Assembly: GCA_903951425.1 (NCBI GenBank) | Contig: CAJBBX010000133.1 | Location: 23,965-87,964, forward strand | DNA: 64,000 nt | Source: an uncultured Chthonomonas sp. | GTDB lineage: Bacteria > Armatimonadota > Chthonomonadetes > Chthonomonadales > CAJBBX01 | Direction of reading: 5' to 3' | Shown here: positions 16,316 to 25,080 of the stretch, one piece after another | Layout: each line of letters starts with the position of its first letter | Position numbering within the stretch: position 1 is the first letter of the stretch | The notes under the pieces: model-generated | Told to the model about the DNA's origin: nothing | Database searches by the model: none | The model's input: the letters and a program-made list of their open reading frames with translations, nothing else | Translations under genes and position numbers: made by a program

Positions 16316-18862
16316 CTAGTGTGCGAACTGGTTCAGCGAGACGTAGTCCTTGACGTAATCGGGCACCGCATTGCGGAACCGCTCCGGCACGGCACGGTAG
16401 TCCTGCGTGTTGAAGACCGGGTTGGTGGCCAGGACGCTGTAGGTCCGCTTGTCGATGGTGTCGCGGACGACGCCGTCGGTGACGTAGGCCTTGAAGAAGG
16501 TCTTGATGGCCGGGACGCTCCTGGGGTCCGAGGGCCGGCAGTCGGCGAGGAACTTGGCGAACTCCTCCTCCAGCAGCTCGTCGCGGGACTTGAACCGCGT
16601 GATGCGGCCGAAGACCTTCTCCAGAATCTCGCGGAGGCTGATCCGGCGGTCCACGGCGGCCGCACGCCGCAGCTTGTCCAGCGTGTAGTTGGCATCGGGC
16701 CTGCCCAGCACCTCCCGCCGCACATGCTCCACGGCGTGGTCCCACTGCCCGGCTTCCACCGCCCTGGCGACGACCTCGTTCGCCCGCACGGTCTCCTCGA
16801 ACTTCTCGAAGAACATCCGGTCGATCTTCATGCCGTCGAGGCCCACGGCCTCCTCCTTGACGGACGCGAGGATATCGGAGCCGAGGTGGTTGTAAGCGCC
16901 CTCGGGCGGGAGCGGGGGCGGATCCGGGCCGATAGGAGGCTTAGGTCTCTCCTTTGGCTCCACCGGCAGGGCGATCACCTCGTCGTACTGGAACTCCTCC
17001 TCGAAGTAGCGGCAGTTGGCGAAGAAGTCAAAGAGCTTGAACGCGGTCTTGTGCGGGCGCTCCACCTGCTCCTCCAGCTCCTTGTCGCGGAGCTGATCGA
17101 GGAAGTTGTGCTTCCGGGTGCCGCGCCCCTTGATCTGGATGAAGTCGGTGGGCGAGAAGATGGGGCGGAAGAGGCCCAGGTTCAGCAGGTCGGTGCAGTC
17201 GTAGCCCGTGGTCATCATCCCGACGGTGACGCAGACTCGGGCCTTGCTGGTCTTGTAGGCCGCCAGGACGTTGGCCGACCCCAGCAGGTTGTTGTTGGCG
17301 AAGTTAATGGCGAACTGCTGGGCGTCGGCGATCTGTGAGGTCACCTGCACTGCGAAGTCCGAGTGGTACCTGCCGGGGTACATCAGGTCTGCCAGCTGGT
17401 TCAGCAGTTGCGTCAGCTTGGAGGCGTGGTGCTGGCTCACCGCGAAGATGATCGACTTGCCCATCTCGGCGCTCACGGGGTCGCGCAGGGCGTGCTGCAG
17501 GAAGGTCTGGCAGAAGAGCTTGTTCGTGGCGTCCGAGAAGAAGCGCCTCTCGAACTCGCTCTTCTTGAAGGCCTCCTGGCTGTCCTCGCCCTCATCATCG
17601 GTGAATGTGACGATGAAGCCCTCCTCGGAGAGCAGCGCGGTCGTGACCTCGGTGCGCACATCGACCACCGTGGGGTTGACGAGGAAGCCGTCCCTCACTC
17701 CGTCCAGCAGGGAGTAGCGGAAGGTAGGCTGGCTGCTTTCGCAGCCGAAGGTGCGGTAGGTGTCGAGCAGGATGCGCCGCTCCGCCTCGCGCGGGTCGCG
17801 GCCGGTCTGCCCGCCCTGCTCGAAGCGCTTCAGGTAGTCGCGCGGCGTGGCCGTGAGGCCCAGTTTGTAGCCCACGAAGTAGTCGAAGACCGCCCTCGCG
17901 TTGCCGCCGATGGAGCGGTGGGCTTCGTCCGAGATGACCAGGTCGAAGTCGGTAGGCGAGAAGAGGCGCTGGTACTTGTTGCCGGCCAGTAGCGACTGGA
18001 CCGTGGTGACCACGATCTCGGCCTTGTTCCAGTCATCGCGGTTCTGCTTGTAGATGACGGTCTGGTAGTCGGAGGCAAGCAGGTCCTTGAAGGACTTCTG
18101 GGCCTGGTCCTCCAGCTCGAGCCGATCCACCAGGAAGAGTACGCGGCGGGCGTTGCCGGTGCGCAGGAAGAGCTTGATCACCGCGGCGGCAGTGAGCGTC
18201 TTGCCGGTGCCGGTGGCCATCTCGAAGAGGAAGCGGTCGTTGCCCTCCTTCACCGAGGCCTGCATCGCGGCGACCGCCCGAAGCTGGTAGGGCCGCAGGA
18301 AGCGCAGCTTGTTGGCCTGGATCAAACCGGGCCGCTCCGCCTCGCTCAGCCACGCCGCCTCGGAGCGGTACCCTGGGCGCTGCGTGAGCACGATGAAGTC
18401 GTCGCCCACCTTCTCGGCGACCAGCTTTGCCGGGTCCGGCGTCGTCTTGCTGTAGCCCACAACGGACTCGGGGGTAGGGAAGGCGGTGACGACGTGCGGA
18501 CTGCCGCGCTCCAGATCCCAGAAGTAGTGGAGGTTGCCGTTGGAGAGCATGACGAAGCGGCAGTTCAGCGACTTCGCGTACTTGCGGGCCTGCTCCTTGC
18601 CGACCAGCGGGTTCTTGTCCTGCGCCTTGGCCTCCAGGACGATCAGCGGGAAGCTCCTGCTGTCCAGCAGCAGGAAGTCGACGAAGCCCTTGGAGCCCTT
18701 CTCAAACTCCTCGCCCATGGCGTCGAGGTCGGTCGTCTTGAGCGTGACGCTGGGCTCCAGCCGGATGTTGGCCGGCGCGTCGCCGCGCGGGAAGAAGCGC
18801 CACCCGGCGGCCTCAAGCAGCGTGTTGATCTTGACGCGGGCGCTCGCCTCTTTGTCTGCCAC
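16316..18862 (-). CDS. hsdR: Type I restriction enzyme R subunit
   Basis: An 848-residue DNA translocase-nuclease. The PD-(D/E)xK nuclease near the N-terminus shows Asp62 and Glu77-Ala-Lys79 (IVLEAK). The SF2 helicase follows with MATGTGKT (215-222), SDEAHRS, LTATP and QIKGRGTR. The C-terminal helical part (about 650-848) is the usual region for docking to the methylase. It cuts DNA lacking the HsdM methyl mark after translocation. The start is GTG 18862 with GGAGG upstream. It is the first gene of a four-gene operon (hsdR, hsdMS, ariA, ariB) with gaps of 13, 32 and -4 bases. Length and motifs look intact. Confidence 0.93.
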   Translation of the reverse strand: MADKEASARVKINTLLEAAGWRFFPRGDAPANIRLEPSVTLKTTDLDAMGEEFEKGSKGFVDFLLLDSRSFPLIVLEAKAQDKNPLVGKEQARKYAKSLNCRFVMLSNGNLHYFWDLERGSPHVVTAFPTPESVVGYSKTTPDPAKLVAEKVGDDFIVLTQRPGYRSEAAWLSEAERPGLIQANKLRFLRPYQLRAVAAMQASVKEGNDRFLFEMATGTGKTLTAAAVIKLFLRTGNARRVLFLVDRLELEDQAQKSFKDLLASDYQTVIYKQNRDDWNKAEIVVTTVQSLLAGNKYQRLFSPTDFDLVISDEAHRSIGGNARAVFDYFVGYKLGLTATPRDYLKRFEQGGQTGRDPREAERRILLDTYRTFGCESSQPTFRYSLLDGVRDGFLVNPTVVDVRTEVTTALLSEEGFIVTFTDDEGEDSQEAFKKSEFERRFFSDATNKLFCQTFLQHALRDPVSAEMGKSIIFAVSQHHASKLTQLLNQLADLMYPGRYHSDFAVQVTSQIADAQQFAINFANNNLLGSANVLAAYKTSKARVCVTVGMMTTGYDCTDLLNLGLFRPIFSPTDFIQIKGRGTRKHNFLDQLRDKELEEQVERPHKTAFKLFDFFANCRYFEEEFQYDEVIALPVEPKERPKPPIGPDPPPLPPEGAYNHLGSDILASVKEEAVGLDGMKIDRMFFEKFEETVRANEVVARAVEAGQWDHAVEHVRREVLGRPDANYTLDKLRRAAAVDRRISLREILEKVFGRITRFKSRDELLEEEFAKFLADCRPSDPRSVPAIKTFFKAYVTDGVVRDTIDKRTYSVLATNPVFNTQDYRAVPERFRNAVPDYVKDYVSLNQFAH

Positions 18863-18886
18863 TCTGCCTCCATCCTCAATGCGGTA

Positions 18887-18945
18887 GGGGCGCCGCCACG
18901 GCGACGGACAACTTGGTTATAGTGTACATCCCGCAGCGGCGCCCC
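18887..18945 (-). promoter_or_regulatory. Inverted repeat enclosing the likely island promoter
   Basis: A perfect 10-bp inverted repeat (GGGGCGCCGC at 18887-18896, GCGGCGCCCC at 18936-18945) brackets 39 bases with the only AT-rich patch nearby; TATAAC (18921-18916, minus strand) may be the -10 of hsdR. It abuts the right 178-bp repeat at 18947. It may be an operator, the terminator of the 18950 gene, or the island's end. Confidence 0.4.
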
Positions 18946-18946
18946 G

Positions 18947-19124
18947 CCCTCAGCCCATCTGCTGCAGGATCGCCTCAATCTTGGCTATGGCCTCGATCTC
19001 GTGTGCCTCGGCTTCAGTCAGGTGCGCCAGCTTGGCCTCAGGGGTGGCCTCCTTGTCCGCGCAGGAGTGGAGCAGGGAGCCTACGGCCGCGTAGTGATCC
19101 GCCAGCGGGTCGGCGGCCGACGGG
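18947..19124 (-). repeat. 178-bp direct repeat, right copy
   Basis: The 3' end of the gene 18950-19858 plus three bases beyond its stop. It matches the orphan copy 11240-11417, same orientation, six differences, no gaps. Together they bound the defence island. Confidence 0.9.
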
Positions 19125-19858
19125 TCAGGCAGGAGCGGAGCGATCTCGCGGAAGTACTCACCTGCCCTGGTGCGCGACTCGGACCAGACCATGCCGTTCC
19201 ACCAGCAGCCGTGGCCCGTACCGTGGCCCGCCTCGACGGCGGACTTCCAGTTCGTGTACGCGTCCGGACCCATGCCGTAGTCGCCCGCACTGTGGGCTGT
19301 AGGGTTGCGCCAGAGGTCGACCGCGTAGGCCAGCGCCGCCCGGGCCGCGGCGCGGTGGGCGACAATGCGGCCGCGGCGGAAGACATAGAAGTTGATGTGC
19401 ACCTCTTCGCCCAGCTCGGACCATGAGCCATACGTGAGCCGAGCCGGCGGGAAGTCGTGCCCCGGCCAGGGCTGCGCGGTGAGGAACGCGGTCTCGTCGC
19501 ACCCGGTGATGAGCTGGAACTCCATGTTGACCAGCATGCAGGGCTCGCCGCTCTCCAGCGCGTCGCGCATCTGCACCTCCGCATGGTCGCGCTCGTCGGC
19601 GCTGCTGCCGCCATGGAAGAAGCCCAGCGACGCCGTATGGAGCCCCACGTTCTCCAGTAGCGCCAGGATGGGCGCCCGGTCGAAGCAGTAGGGCCCGCTG
19701 GGGCAGAGCTGGTTGTGTATGTTCATGGCGAAGGCGTGACCCGAGGCGCCGTAGACGAAGGCGTCCGTCACGCCGATGCCGTAGTGGTTAAGGGCACCCC
19801 GTACCGCGCCCATGAAGGTGCCGCTGAACGGGGCCTGGTGCAGGCGATCAAGTTGCAT
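18950..19858 (-). CDS. Hypothetical protein, C39/BtrH-like cysteine-hydrolase fold (tentative)
   Basis: A 302-residue cytosolic protein of unrecognised role. The early Gly/Ala-rich part (VYGASGHAFAMNIHNQL, CFDRAPILALLENVGL) and the central GEPCMLVN...GCDETAFLTAQPWPG resemble proteins with a BtrH N-terminal or C39-like fold. The C-terminal 60 residues are helical (SLLHSCADKEATPEAKLAHL). ATG 19858 follows GGAGGAG. Its last 178 bases are duplicated on the far side of the island, so it may be the insertion target that was rebuilt. The gene itself looks whole. Function should be treated as unknown. Confidence 0.55.
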   Translation of the reverse strand: MQLDRLHQAPFSGTFMGAVRGALNHYGIGVTDAFVYGASGHAFAMNIHNQLCPSGPYCFDRAPILALLENVGLHTASLGFFHGGSSADERDHAEVQMRDALESGEPCMLVNMEFQLITGCDETAFLTAQPWPGHDFPPARLTYGSWSELGEEVHINFYVFRRGRIVAHRAAARAALAYAVDLWRNPTAHSAGDYGMGPDAYTNWKSAVEAGHGTGHGCWWNGMVWSESRTRAGEYFREIAPLLPDPSAADPLADHYAAVGSLLHSCADKEATPEAKLAHLTEAEAHEIEAIAKIEAILQQMG

Positions 19859-19883
19859 GGGGTCTCCTCCTCCGGCGGCGGGC

Positions 19884-21716
19884 CTACCTGAGCCGCCAGT
19901 AGTCGATGGGGCTTCGGTCTTCGTGCAGCGGCGTCGGTTGCGGCTCCACATCGGCCAGCATGTGCGAGCGCTGGTAGAGCCTGCCCGGGCCCTCTTCGCC
20001 GTAGAAGAGCTCGACGCGCTTCTTCTCGAAGTCGGAGAAGCCGGTCTTCGGCATGCGGCCCACCGGCTCCATTCGAACCACGGTATCGCCCTTCCATGTC
20101 ACGCGGTAGGTGTAGCGGTTGAAGCCGCCCTGGGTCTTGACGCCGGTCTCCTTCAGTAGCGGGTACCAGACCTGCGCCTTGCCGCCGGACTTGCGGTTGC
20201 CTATGGTCACCTTCTCGGTGCGCGTGGGCATCGGGTAGCGGACCTCGAGCCTCTGACCGGCGCGGGCGCCGGCGATGCGCAGGAAGCTGCCGGTGGTGGC
20301 GGTCTCGATCGCCTTGCCGTCGATGGTGACGGTTAGCTCCTCGTGGCAGGTGAAGTCCGGGATGCGGACGCGGACGTCGCAGTCGGCCTTCAGCTCGATG
20401 CGCAGGAGGCCTCGGTAGGGCTGTTGGCAGCGGACCTCGGCCTGCGGCAGGAGCTTGTCGAGGTGCATGTTGACCCAGAGGACGCCGTCATCGAACCGCG
20501 CGGCGTTCTTCCAGGCGATGTAGTAGGCATGGGTGCCGGAGCCGCCACAGCAGTTCTGGAAGGCACGCGTCTTGCCGCGCAGCTCGGGGCCGCCCCAGTG
20601 GAGGAACTCACGGCAGGCCACGAAGTGCGTGGGCGAGCTCCATCCGGCGTAAGCGCCCACCATGCGCTCGCCCACTTCGCGGTGGGTGAACTGCTCCGTG
20701 TCCTTGCTGTTCGGATCGGAGACGAGCCACGAGTTGTCCACGGCCTGGCTCTCGGCGAGCTGGTTGCGCACGAGCCGCTCGATACCGGCCCAGTACTCGG
20801 GGTGCCCGTTGTTGGCCAGCGTCGCGCCGATGCCGATGTAGTCCATGAGCGAGCAGGTCTCGCAGGCGATGACGTCGCCCTGGCGGTCCACCACCTCGGG
20901 CAGGAAGCCGAAGCCCGGATCCAGCGACCGGAGGTAGCGGTAGGCGCCGTCCACGCGGCTGAACAGCACGGGGTCCTTGACGTAGAGCGCGTAGTCGGCA
21001 ATCCCCACCAGTCCGCGGGTGAACATGTGCATATGGCCGCCGCGCGGGTAGGTGTTGTCGTCCTGGATGATGGGCGCCTTCTCGGTCACCAGCCGCACGC
21101 ACTCGCCGGCGTAGGCCACGGCGGGCTCGTACTTGAGGCTCCGGGCGGCGGCCATGAGGCTCTTGATGACGAAGCACATGAAGCCGGGGTTGTCGTTGCG
21201 CACCCTGGGAAAGCCGTCCACCATGCGCCGGATGACGGCCGCAAGCTCGGGCGTGGGCGCGTCGTCGTAGACCGTGACCAGCGCGTAGAGCGTCAGGGCG
21301 TAGTCGCCGGGATCGGCCACGCGCTCGCTGAAGCCGGTCTTGGGCCGCGTGAGGAGGCCTGTCTCGGGGTCGATGAAGCCCAGCGCCTTGCGGAGCCAGG
21401 GCTGCTCGCTGGTCGAGGCGCGGCCGGTCATCTGCCTCGCCATGACGGCGCCCTGCAGGGCCCGCGTCATCACGTCGCCGAAGTCGGGCCAGTCGTGCGC
21501 GGCCTCGGCGGGCGTCTCCCAGAAGACGTTGAAGTAGGGCAGGTGGTCGGCGTCGACCATGCGGTCCAGGTAGTTGTACGCCCGGCGGGCGTAGGTCTCC
21601 AGCGCGAACGTCTCGTGCATCGTGGGTTCCTTTGGCTTGGTGCGGCCTTGGGCGGCAGGCGCCAGGGCGAGGCAGGCCAGGCAGGCAAGCAGGGCCGGCT
21701 GCATGGCGCGTCTCAC
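19884..21716 (-). CDS. Secreted GH127-like (DUF1680) beta-L-arabinofuranosidase-type enzyme
   Basis: A 610-residue protein with a signal peptide (MQPALLACLACLALAPAAQG) and an (alpha/alpha)6-barrel. The metal site of GH127 is recognisable: Glu286-Thr-Cys288 (ACETCS) and the Cys389-Cys390 pair (NCCGGSG). In characterised enzymes these bind zinc and one Cys is the nucleophile. So it probably removes beta-L-arabinofuranose or a related sugar, though relatives in GH137/142/146 are hard to separate. The start GTG 21716 overlaps the previous stop by four bases (GTGA); ATG 21704 is an alternative. It is co-translated with a 2-hydroxyacid dehydrogenase. Confidence 0.75.
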   Translation of the reverse strand: MRRAMQPALLACLACLALAPAAQGRTKPKEPTMHETFALETYARRAYNYLDRMVDADHLPYFNVFWETPAEAAHDWPDFGDVMTRALQGAVMARQMTGRASTSEQPWLRKALGFIDPETGLLTRPKTGFSERVADPGDYALTLYALVTVYDDAPTPELAAVIRRMVDGFPRVRNDNPGFMCFVIKSLMAAARSLKYEPAVAYAGECVRLVTEKAPIIQDDNTYPRGGHMHMFTRGLVGIADYALYVKDPVLFSRVDGAYRYLRSLDPGFGFLPEVVDRQGDVIACETCSLMDYIGIGATLANNGHPEYWAGIERLVRNQLAESQAVDNSWLVSDPNSKDTEQFTHREVGERMVGAYAGWSSPTHFVACREFLHWGGPELRGKTRAFQNCCGGSGTHAYYIAWKNAARFDDGVLWVNMHLDKLLPQAEVRCQQPYRGLLRIELKADCDVRVRIPDFTCHEELTVTIDGKAIETATTGSFLRIAGARAGQRLEVRYPMPTRTEKVTIGNRKSGGKAQVWYPLLKETGVKTQGGFNRYTYRVTWKGDTVVRMEPVGRMPKTGFSDFEKKRVELFYGEEGPGRLYQRSHMLADVEPQPTPLHEDRSPIDYWRLR

Positions 21717-22705
21717 GCCAGCCCCGGCAGCATGGCCGGCGTGACGGCGTCCTGGAGCGGCTCGCCGCGCAGGAGGCGGCCCAGCTCATCGAGCATCCGC
21801 TCGCCCAGCACCCCCACCTCGCACTGGATCGCGCCGGCAAGGTGCGTGCTCACCTGAACGTTGGGGAGCCGCCAGAGCGGCGATCCGGGAGGCATGGGCT
21901 CGGGGTGCGTCACGTCCAGCAGGGCGGTGAGGTCGGGCCTCTCGGCCATGACGGCGGCCAGATCGGCCTCGTTCACGGTGCGGCCTCGGCCGGTGTTGAT
22001 GAAGCAGGCGCCCGGACGCATGGAGCGGAGGAGGCGCCCACCGATGAGCCCCGCCACCTCGTCCTTGTCGGCCAGGTGGTTCGAGACCACGAAGCCCTGC
22101 GCGAAGGCCTCCTCCACGGTGACCTTCTCCACGCCCAGCGACGCGGCCCTCTCGGCGGTGAGGAAGGGATCGAAGACCAGCAGCCGCAGGCCCAGCGGCC
22201 GAAGCAGGTCCAGCACGGCGCAGCCCACGGCGCCGGCGCCCAGCAGCGCCACCGTCTCGCCGCACGAGCCCGGCCCCATGAAGGCCTGCTGCCAGATGGC
22301 GGGATCGGCCCGATACTCGCGGACGTTGCAGAAGTAGCCCTTCAGCGCCAGCAGCGTCTGCGCCAGTACCGTGCGGGCCACGGGCGTGGCGTTGGCGCGC
22401 CAGGCGCTGGAGATGGCGATACCCCGCTCAAGCAGTGGCCCGGCGAAGGGATGCACCGACCCGGCGGCGTACAGCACGGCCCGCAGGCGCGGCAGGCGGT
22501 CGAGATCGGCAGCCTCGAGGCGCGGCATGCCCCAGGTGGAGAGGATCACCTCCACGCCGACCAGCTCCACAAGCCGATCGCGGACCTCGACGGGTTCCAT
22601 ATGGAGCGCAGGCACTCCCGTCATGGCCTCGATGCGCGCCATCCGCTCGGGCCCGTATACGCGATCTACAAGGCGCCGGGGCGCCAGCAGGGCGGTGGTG
22701 ACCAT
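21713..22705 (-). CDS. D-isomer-specific 2-hydroxyacid dehydrogenase
   Basis: A 330-residue NAD(P)-dependent dehydrogenase. The Rossmann motif GAGAVG is followed by NTGRGR (substrate Arg) and STHLAGA (catalytic His); the Glu of the relay lies between. It reduces or oxidises a small 2-oxo/2-hydroxy acid, perhaps a sugar acid given its partner. ATG 22705 has AGGAGG upstream. It is the first gene of a pair with the GH127-like gene and is divergent from a Gfo/Idh/MocA gene, with 149 bases between the starts. The substrate is unknown. Confidence 0.85.
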   Translation of the reverse strand: MVTTALLAPRRLVDRVYGPERMARIEAMTGVPALHMEPVEVRDRLVELVGVEVILSTWGMPRLEAADLDRLPRLRAVLYAAGSVHPFAGPLLERGIAISSAWRANATPVARTVLAQTLLALKGYFCNVREYRADPAIWQQAFMGPGSCGETVALLGAGAVGCAVLDLLRPLGLRLLVFDPFLTAERAASLGVEKVTVEEAFAQGFVVSNHLADKDEVAGLIGGRLLRSMRPGACFINTGRGRTVNEADLAAVMAERPDLTALLDVTHPEPMPPGSPLWRLPNVQVSTHLAGAIQCEVGVLGERMLDELGRLLRGEPLQDAVTPAMLPGLA

Positions 22706-22854
22706 GGGGCAAGGCCTCCTTCTCACCGGCAGGTTCGCCGTACGCGCCGCTGTTCCCTTCGCGTTCGCGCAGGAAGGAGTCCCGGGTTCCCATATAGAAT
22801 GTGGAACGCGACAAGACGCGGCGCCGGACGCCGCGTGCCAAGGGAGCCATTGCC

Positions 22855-24159
22855 ATGCATGAGAGTAGCGAGAACGGCGCCACGCGCCGGGAGTTTATTG
22901 AGAACACGGGGAAGGTGGCGGGCGTCGCGGCGCTGGCCGGCATGCTTCCCGTAGGCGTCCATGCGTCCCCGTCAGCCGACAAGATCAAGGTGGGCCTCGT
23001 GGGCTGCGGCGGGCGCGGCACGGGCGCGGCCATGCAGGCGCTGTCGGCTGACCCCAGCGTCAACCTGGTGGCCGTGGGCGACGCCTTCAAGTCGCAGATC
23101 GACGGGGCGCTGGCCGCGCTGAAGGGCGAGGCCTCGGTGGCTGCCCGCGTCGACGTGGCGGCCGACAAGCAGTTCGTGGGCGTCGACTGCTACAAGGACG
23201 TGATCAACTCCGGCATCGACGTGGCGCTCCTGGCATCGCCGCCGGGCTTCCGCCCGCGCGAGATCCGCTACGCCATCGAGGCCGGCAAGCATGTCTTCGC
23301 CGAGAAGCCCGCGGGCACCGACCCGGTGAACGCCCGCAACGTGATCGAATCGGCCGCCATGGCGGAGCAGAAGAAGCTCTGCTTTGTGGCGGGCTACTGC
23401 TGGCGGTACGACACGCCTCGGCGCGAGTTCTACAAGCGCGTGCTGGGCGGCGACCTGGGCGAGGTTCGCCACGTCCACGCCACCTACATCACAGGCCCGG
23501 TCAAGCCCATGCCCCCCGCCTCGGAGCGTCCCGCTGGGATGGGCGACGTGGAGTGGCAGATTCGCAACTGGTACAACTTCGTCTGGCTCTCCGGAGACGG
23601 GCTGGTCGAGCAGGCCTGCCACAGCGTGGACAAGATCCTCTGGGCGTTCAACGACCAGCCGCCCCTCCGCTGCGTCGGCACCGGAGGGCGCGTGAACCCC
23701 AACCACGAGGGCAACATCTTCGACCACATCGATGTCTTCTACGAGTGGCCCAACGGCGCACGAGCCACCATGGCCCAGCGGCAGATCAACGGCTGCAAGT
23801 CCGACAACTCCGACTACCTGGCCGGAGCCAAGGGATACGGCATCATCAGCGGCGGCAATATCGCCATCAAGGCCGGCGACGGCTGGGCTTGGAAGGGCAA
23901 CTCCAAGTCGATGTACCAGATCGAGCACGATGAGCTCTTCGCGGCCATCAAGGCGGGCAAGACCATCAACGACGGCAAGCGGATGGCCATCAGCACCATC
24001 GCGGGCATCATGGGCCGGATCGCCGCCTACACCGGGCAGGAGGTCACCTGGCAGCAGGTGATGGAGTCCGGCTGGGACCTCTTCCCCAGCCCGCTTACGT
24101 GGGAGACCAAGCTGGCCATCGATCCCATGGCCGTACCGGGCAAGACGCCCCTCAAGTAA
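22855..24159 (+). CDS. Gfo/Idh/MocA oxidoreductase with Tat-like signal
   Basis: A 434-residue NAD(P)-dependent sugar or inositol-type oxidoreductase. The N-terminus has TRREFIENTGKVAGVAALAG, a twin-arginine signal, so it is probably exported folded with its cofactor. The Rossmann motif is VGLVGCGGRGTGA, and AEKPAGTD carries the usual EKP motif. Exported Gfo/Idh proteins of this sort are frequent in Planctomycetota, Verrucomicrobiota and Armatimonadota, where some act in NAD-dependent glycoside cleavage or epimerisation. GGGAG precedes ATG 22855. It is divergent from the hydroxyacid dehydrogenase pair. Confidence 0.87.
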   Translation: MHESSENGATRREFIENTGKVAGVAALAGMLPVGVHASPSADKIKVGLVGCGGRGTGAAMQALSADPSVNLVAVGDAFKSQIDGALAALKGEASVAARVDVAADKQFVGVDCYKDVINSGIDVALLASPPGFRPREIRYAIEAGKHVFAEKPAGTDPVNARNVIESAAMAEQKKLCFVAGYCWRYDTPRREFYKRVLGGDLGEVRHVHATYITGPVKPMPPASERPAGMGDVEWQIRNWYNFVWLSGDGLVEQACHSVDKILWAFNDQPPLRCVGTGGRVNPNHEGNIFDHIDVFYEWPNGARATMAQRQINGCKSDNSDYLAGAKGYGIISGGNIAIKAGDGWAWKGNSKSMYQIEHDELFAAIKAGKTINDGKRMAISTIAGIMGRIAAYTGQEVTWQQVMESGWDLFPSPLTWETKLAIDPMAVPGKTPLK

Positions 24160-24182
24160 GCGCCACCGGGCCCCCGGCGCTT
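24158..24182 (+). terminator. Short hairpin after the Gfo/Idh/MocA gene
   Basis: AAGCGCC (24158-24164, overlapping the stop codon) pairs with GGCGCTT (24176-24182) around an 11-base GC-rich loop. There is no long T-run, so it may be a weak terminator only. Confidence 0.4.
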
Positions 24183-24223
24183 GCCCAGGGGCCCATCCTA
24201 TTCCGTCTGGAAGGGTGCCGGAT

Positions 24224-25057
24224 ATGCTGAACTTCGTGGTGAACGCTGAGACCTGTACGCGATGCGGCGAGTGCGCGCTCGATTGCCCGGTGCGCATCAT
24301 CGAGCAGCCCGGCGAGGGCCTGCCGTACATCAAGCCCGAGGAAGAAGCCGACTGCATGCGGTGCCAGCACTGCCTGGCGGTCTGCCCTGTGGGAGCCATC
24401 TCCATCCTTGGCAGGGACCCAGCGCAGAGCCTGCCGCTGGACCCCGCCAAGCTGCCCACGCTGGAGCAGATGGGCCTGCTGGTGCGAGGCCGTCGGACCT
24501 GCCGCCGCTACCTGGATGTGAACGTGGACCCGGACCTGCTCTCGGGCATCCTGGCGCATCTCTGTCACGCGCCCACGGGCGTGAACCGGCAGGAGCTCAC
24601 GCTCCGCGTCATCGACGACAAGGAGAACATGCGAGTCATCCGCGAGAAGGTGCTGAACAGCGTCCTGGCGGCGCGCGAGGCGGGAACGTTGCCCGAGGGC
24701 GCCGCCTACCTGCACAGCGTGGCGTCGCGGTTCTACTCCAAGAAGCTGGACATCCTCTTCCGCGGAGCGCCGCACGCGCTGATCATCTCCGCGCCGGCCG
24801 ACGCGCCCTGCCCCGAGCAGGACGTGACGCTGGCTCTGGCCTACTTCGAGCTCATGGCCAACAGCGCGGGGTTGGGGACCGTCTGGTGGGGCCTCCTCAA
24901 GATGGCGCTGGGCGCCCTGCCGGAGCTGAAGCCGCTCTTCGGCATCCCCGACGGGCACGTCTACTACGCCATGCTCTTCGGCGTGCCGGCCTTCCGTTAC
25001 CAGCGGACCACCCAGCGCGACGGGCTGTCACCCATCGTCAGGATCACCGCTCCGTAG
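24224..25057 (+). CDS. Ferredoxin-nitroreductase fusion flavoprotein
   Basis: A 277-residue protein. Residues 1-60 are a two-cluster ferredoxin: CTRCGECALDCPV and CMRCQHCLAVCPVGA each supply four Cys for a [4Fe-4S] centre. The rest is an FMN-dependent nitroreductase domain (RRTCRRYLDVNVD, GVPAFRYQRT). Such fusions pass electrons from ferredoxin-type donors to FMN in anaerobic or low-potential reductions. This agrees with an oxygen-sensitive glycyl radical enzyme elsewhere in the window. ATG 24224 is preferred over GTG 24215, which would overlap the ribosome site GGAAGG. Confidence 0.9.
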   Translation: MLNFVVNAETCTRCGECALDCPVRIIEQPGEGLPYIKPEEEADCMRCQHCLAVCPVGAISILGRDPAQSLPLDPAKLPTLEQMGLLVRGRRTCRRYLDVNVDPDLLSGILAHLCHAPTGVNRQELTLRVIDDKENMRVIREKVLNSVLAAREAGTLPEGAAYLHSVASRFYSKKLDILFRGAPHALIISAPADAPCPEQDVTLALAYFELMANSAGLGTVWWGLLKMALGALPELKPLFGIPDGHVYYAMLFGVPAFRYQRTTQRDGLSPIVRITAP

Positions 25058-25080
25058 CCGCGACGACGGGGGCCGCCGGG

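Noticed and set aside
20343..21857. Long plus-strand frame opposite the GH127-like gene
   Set aside because: His/Val/Gly-rich translation typical of antisense in high-GC DNA; the minus-strand protein has intact catalytic residues.
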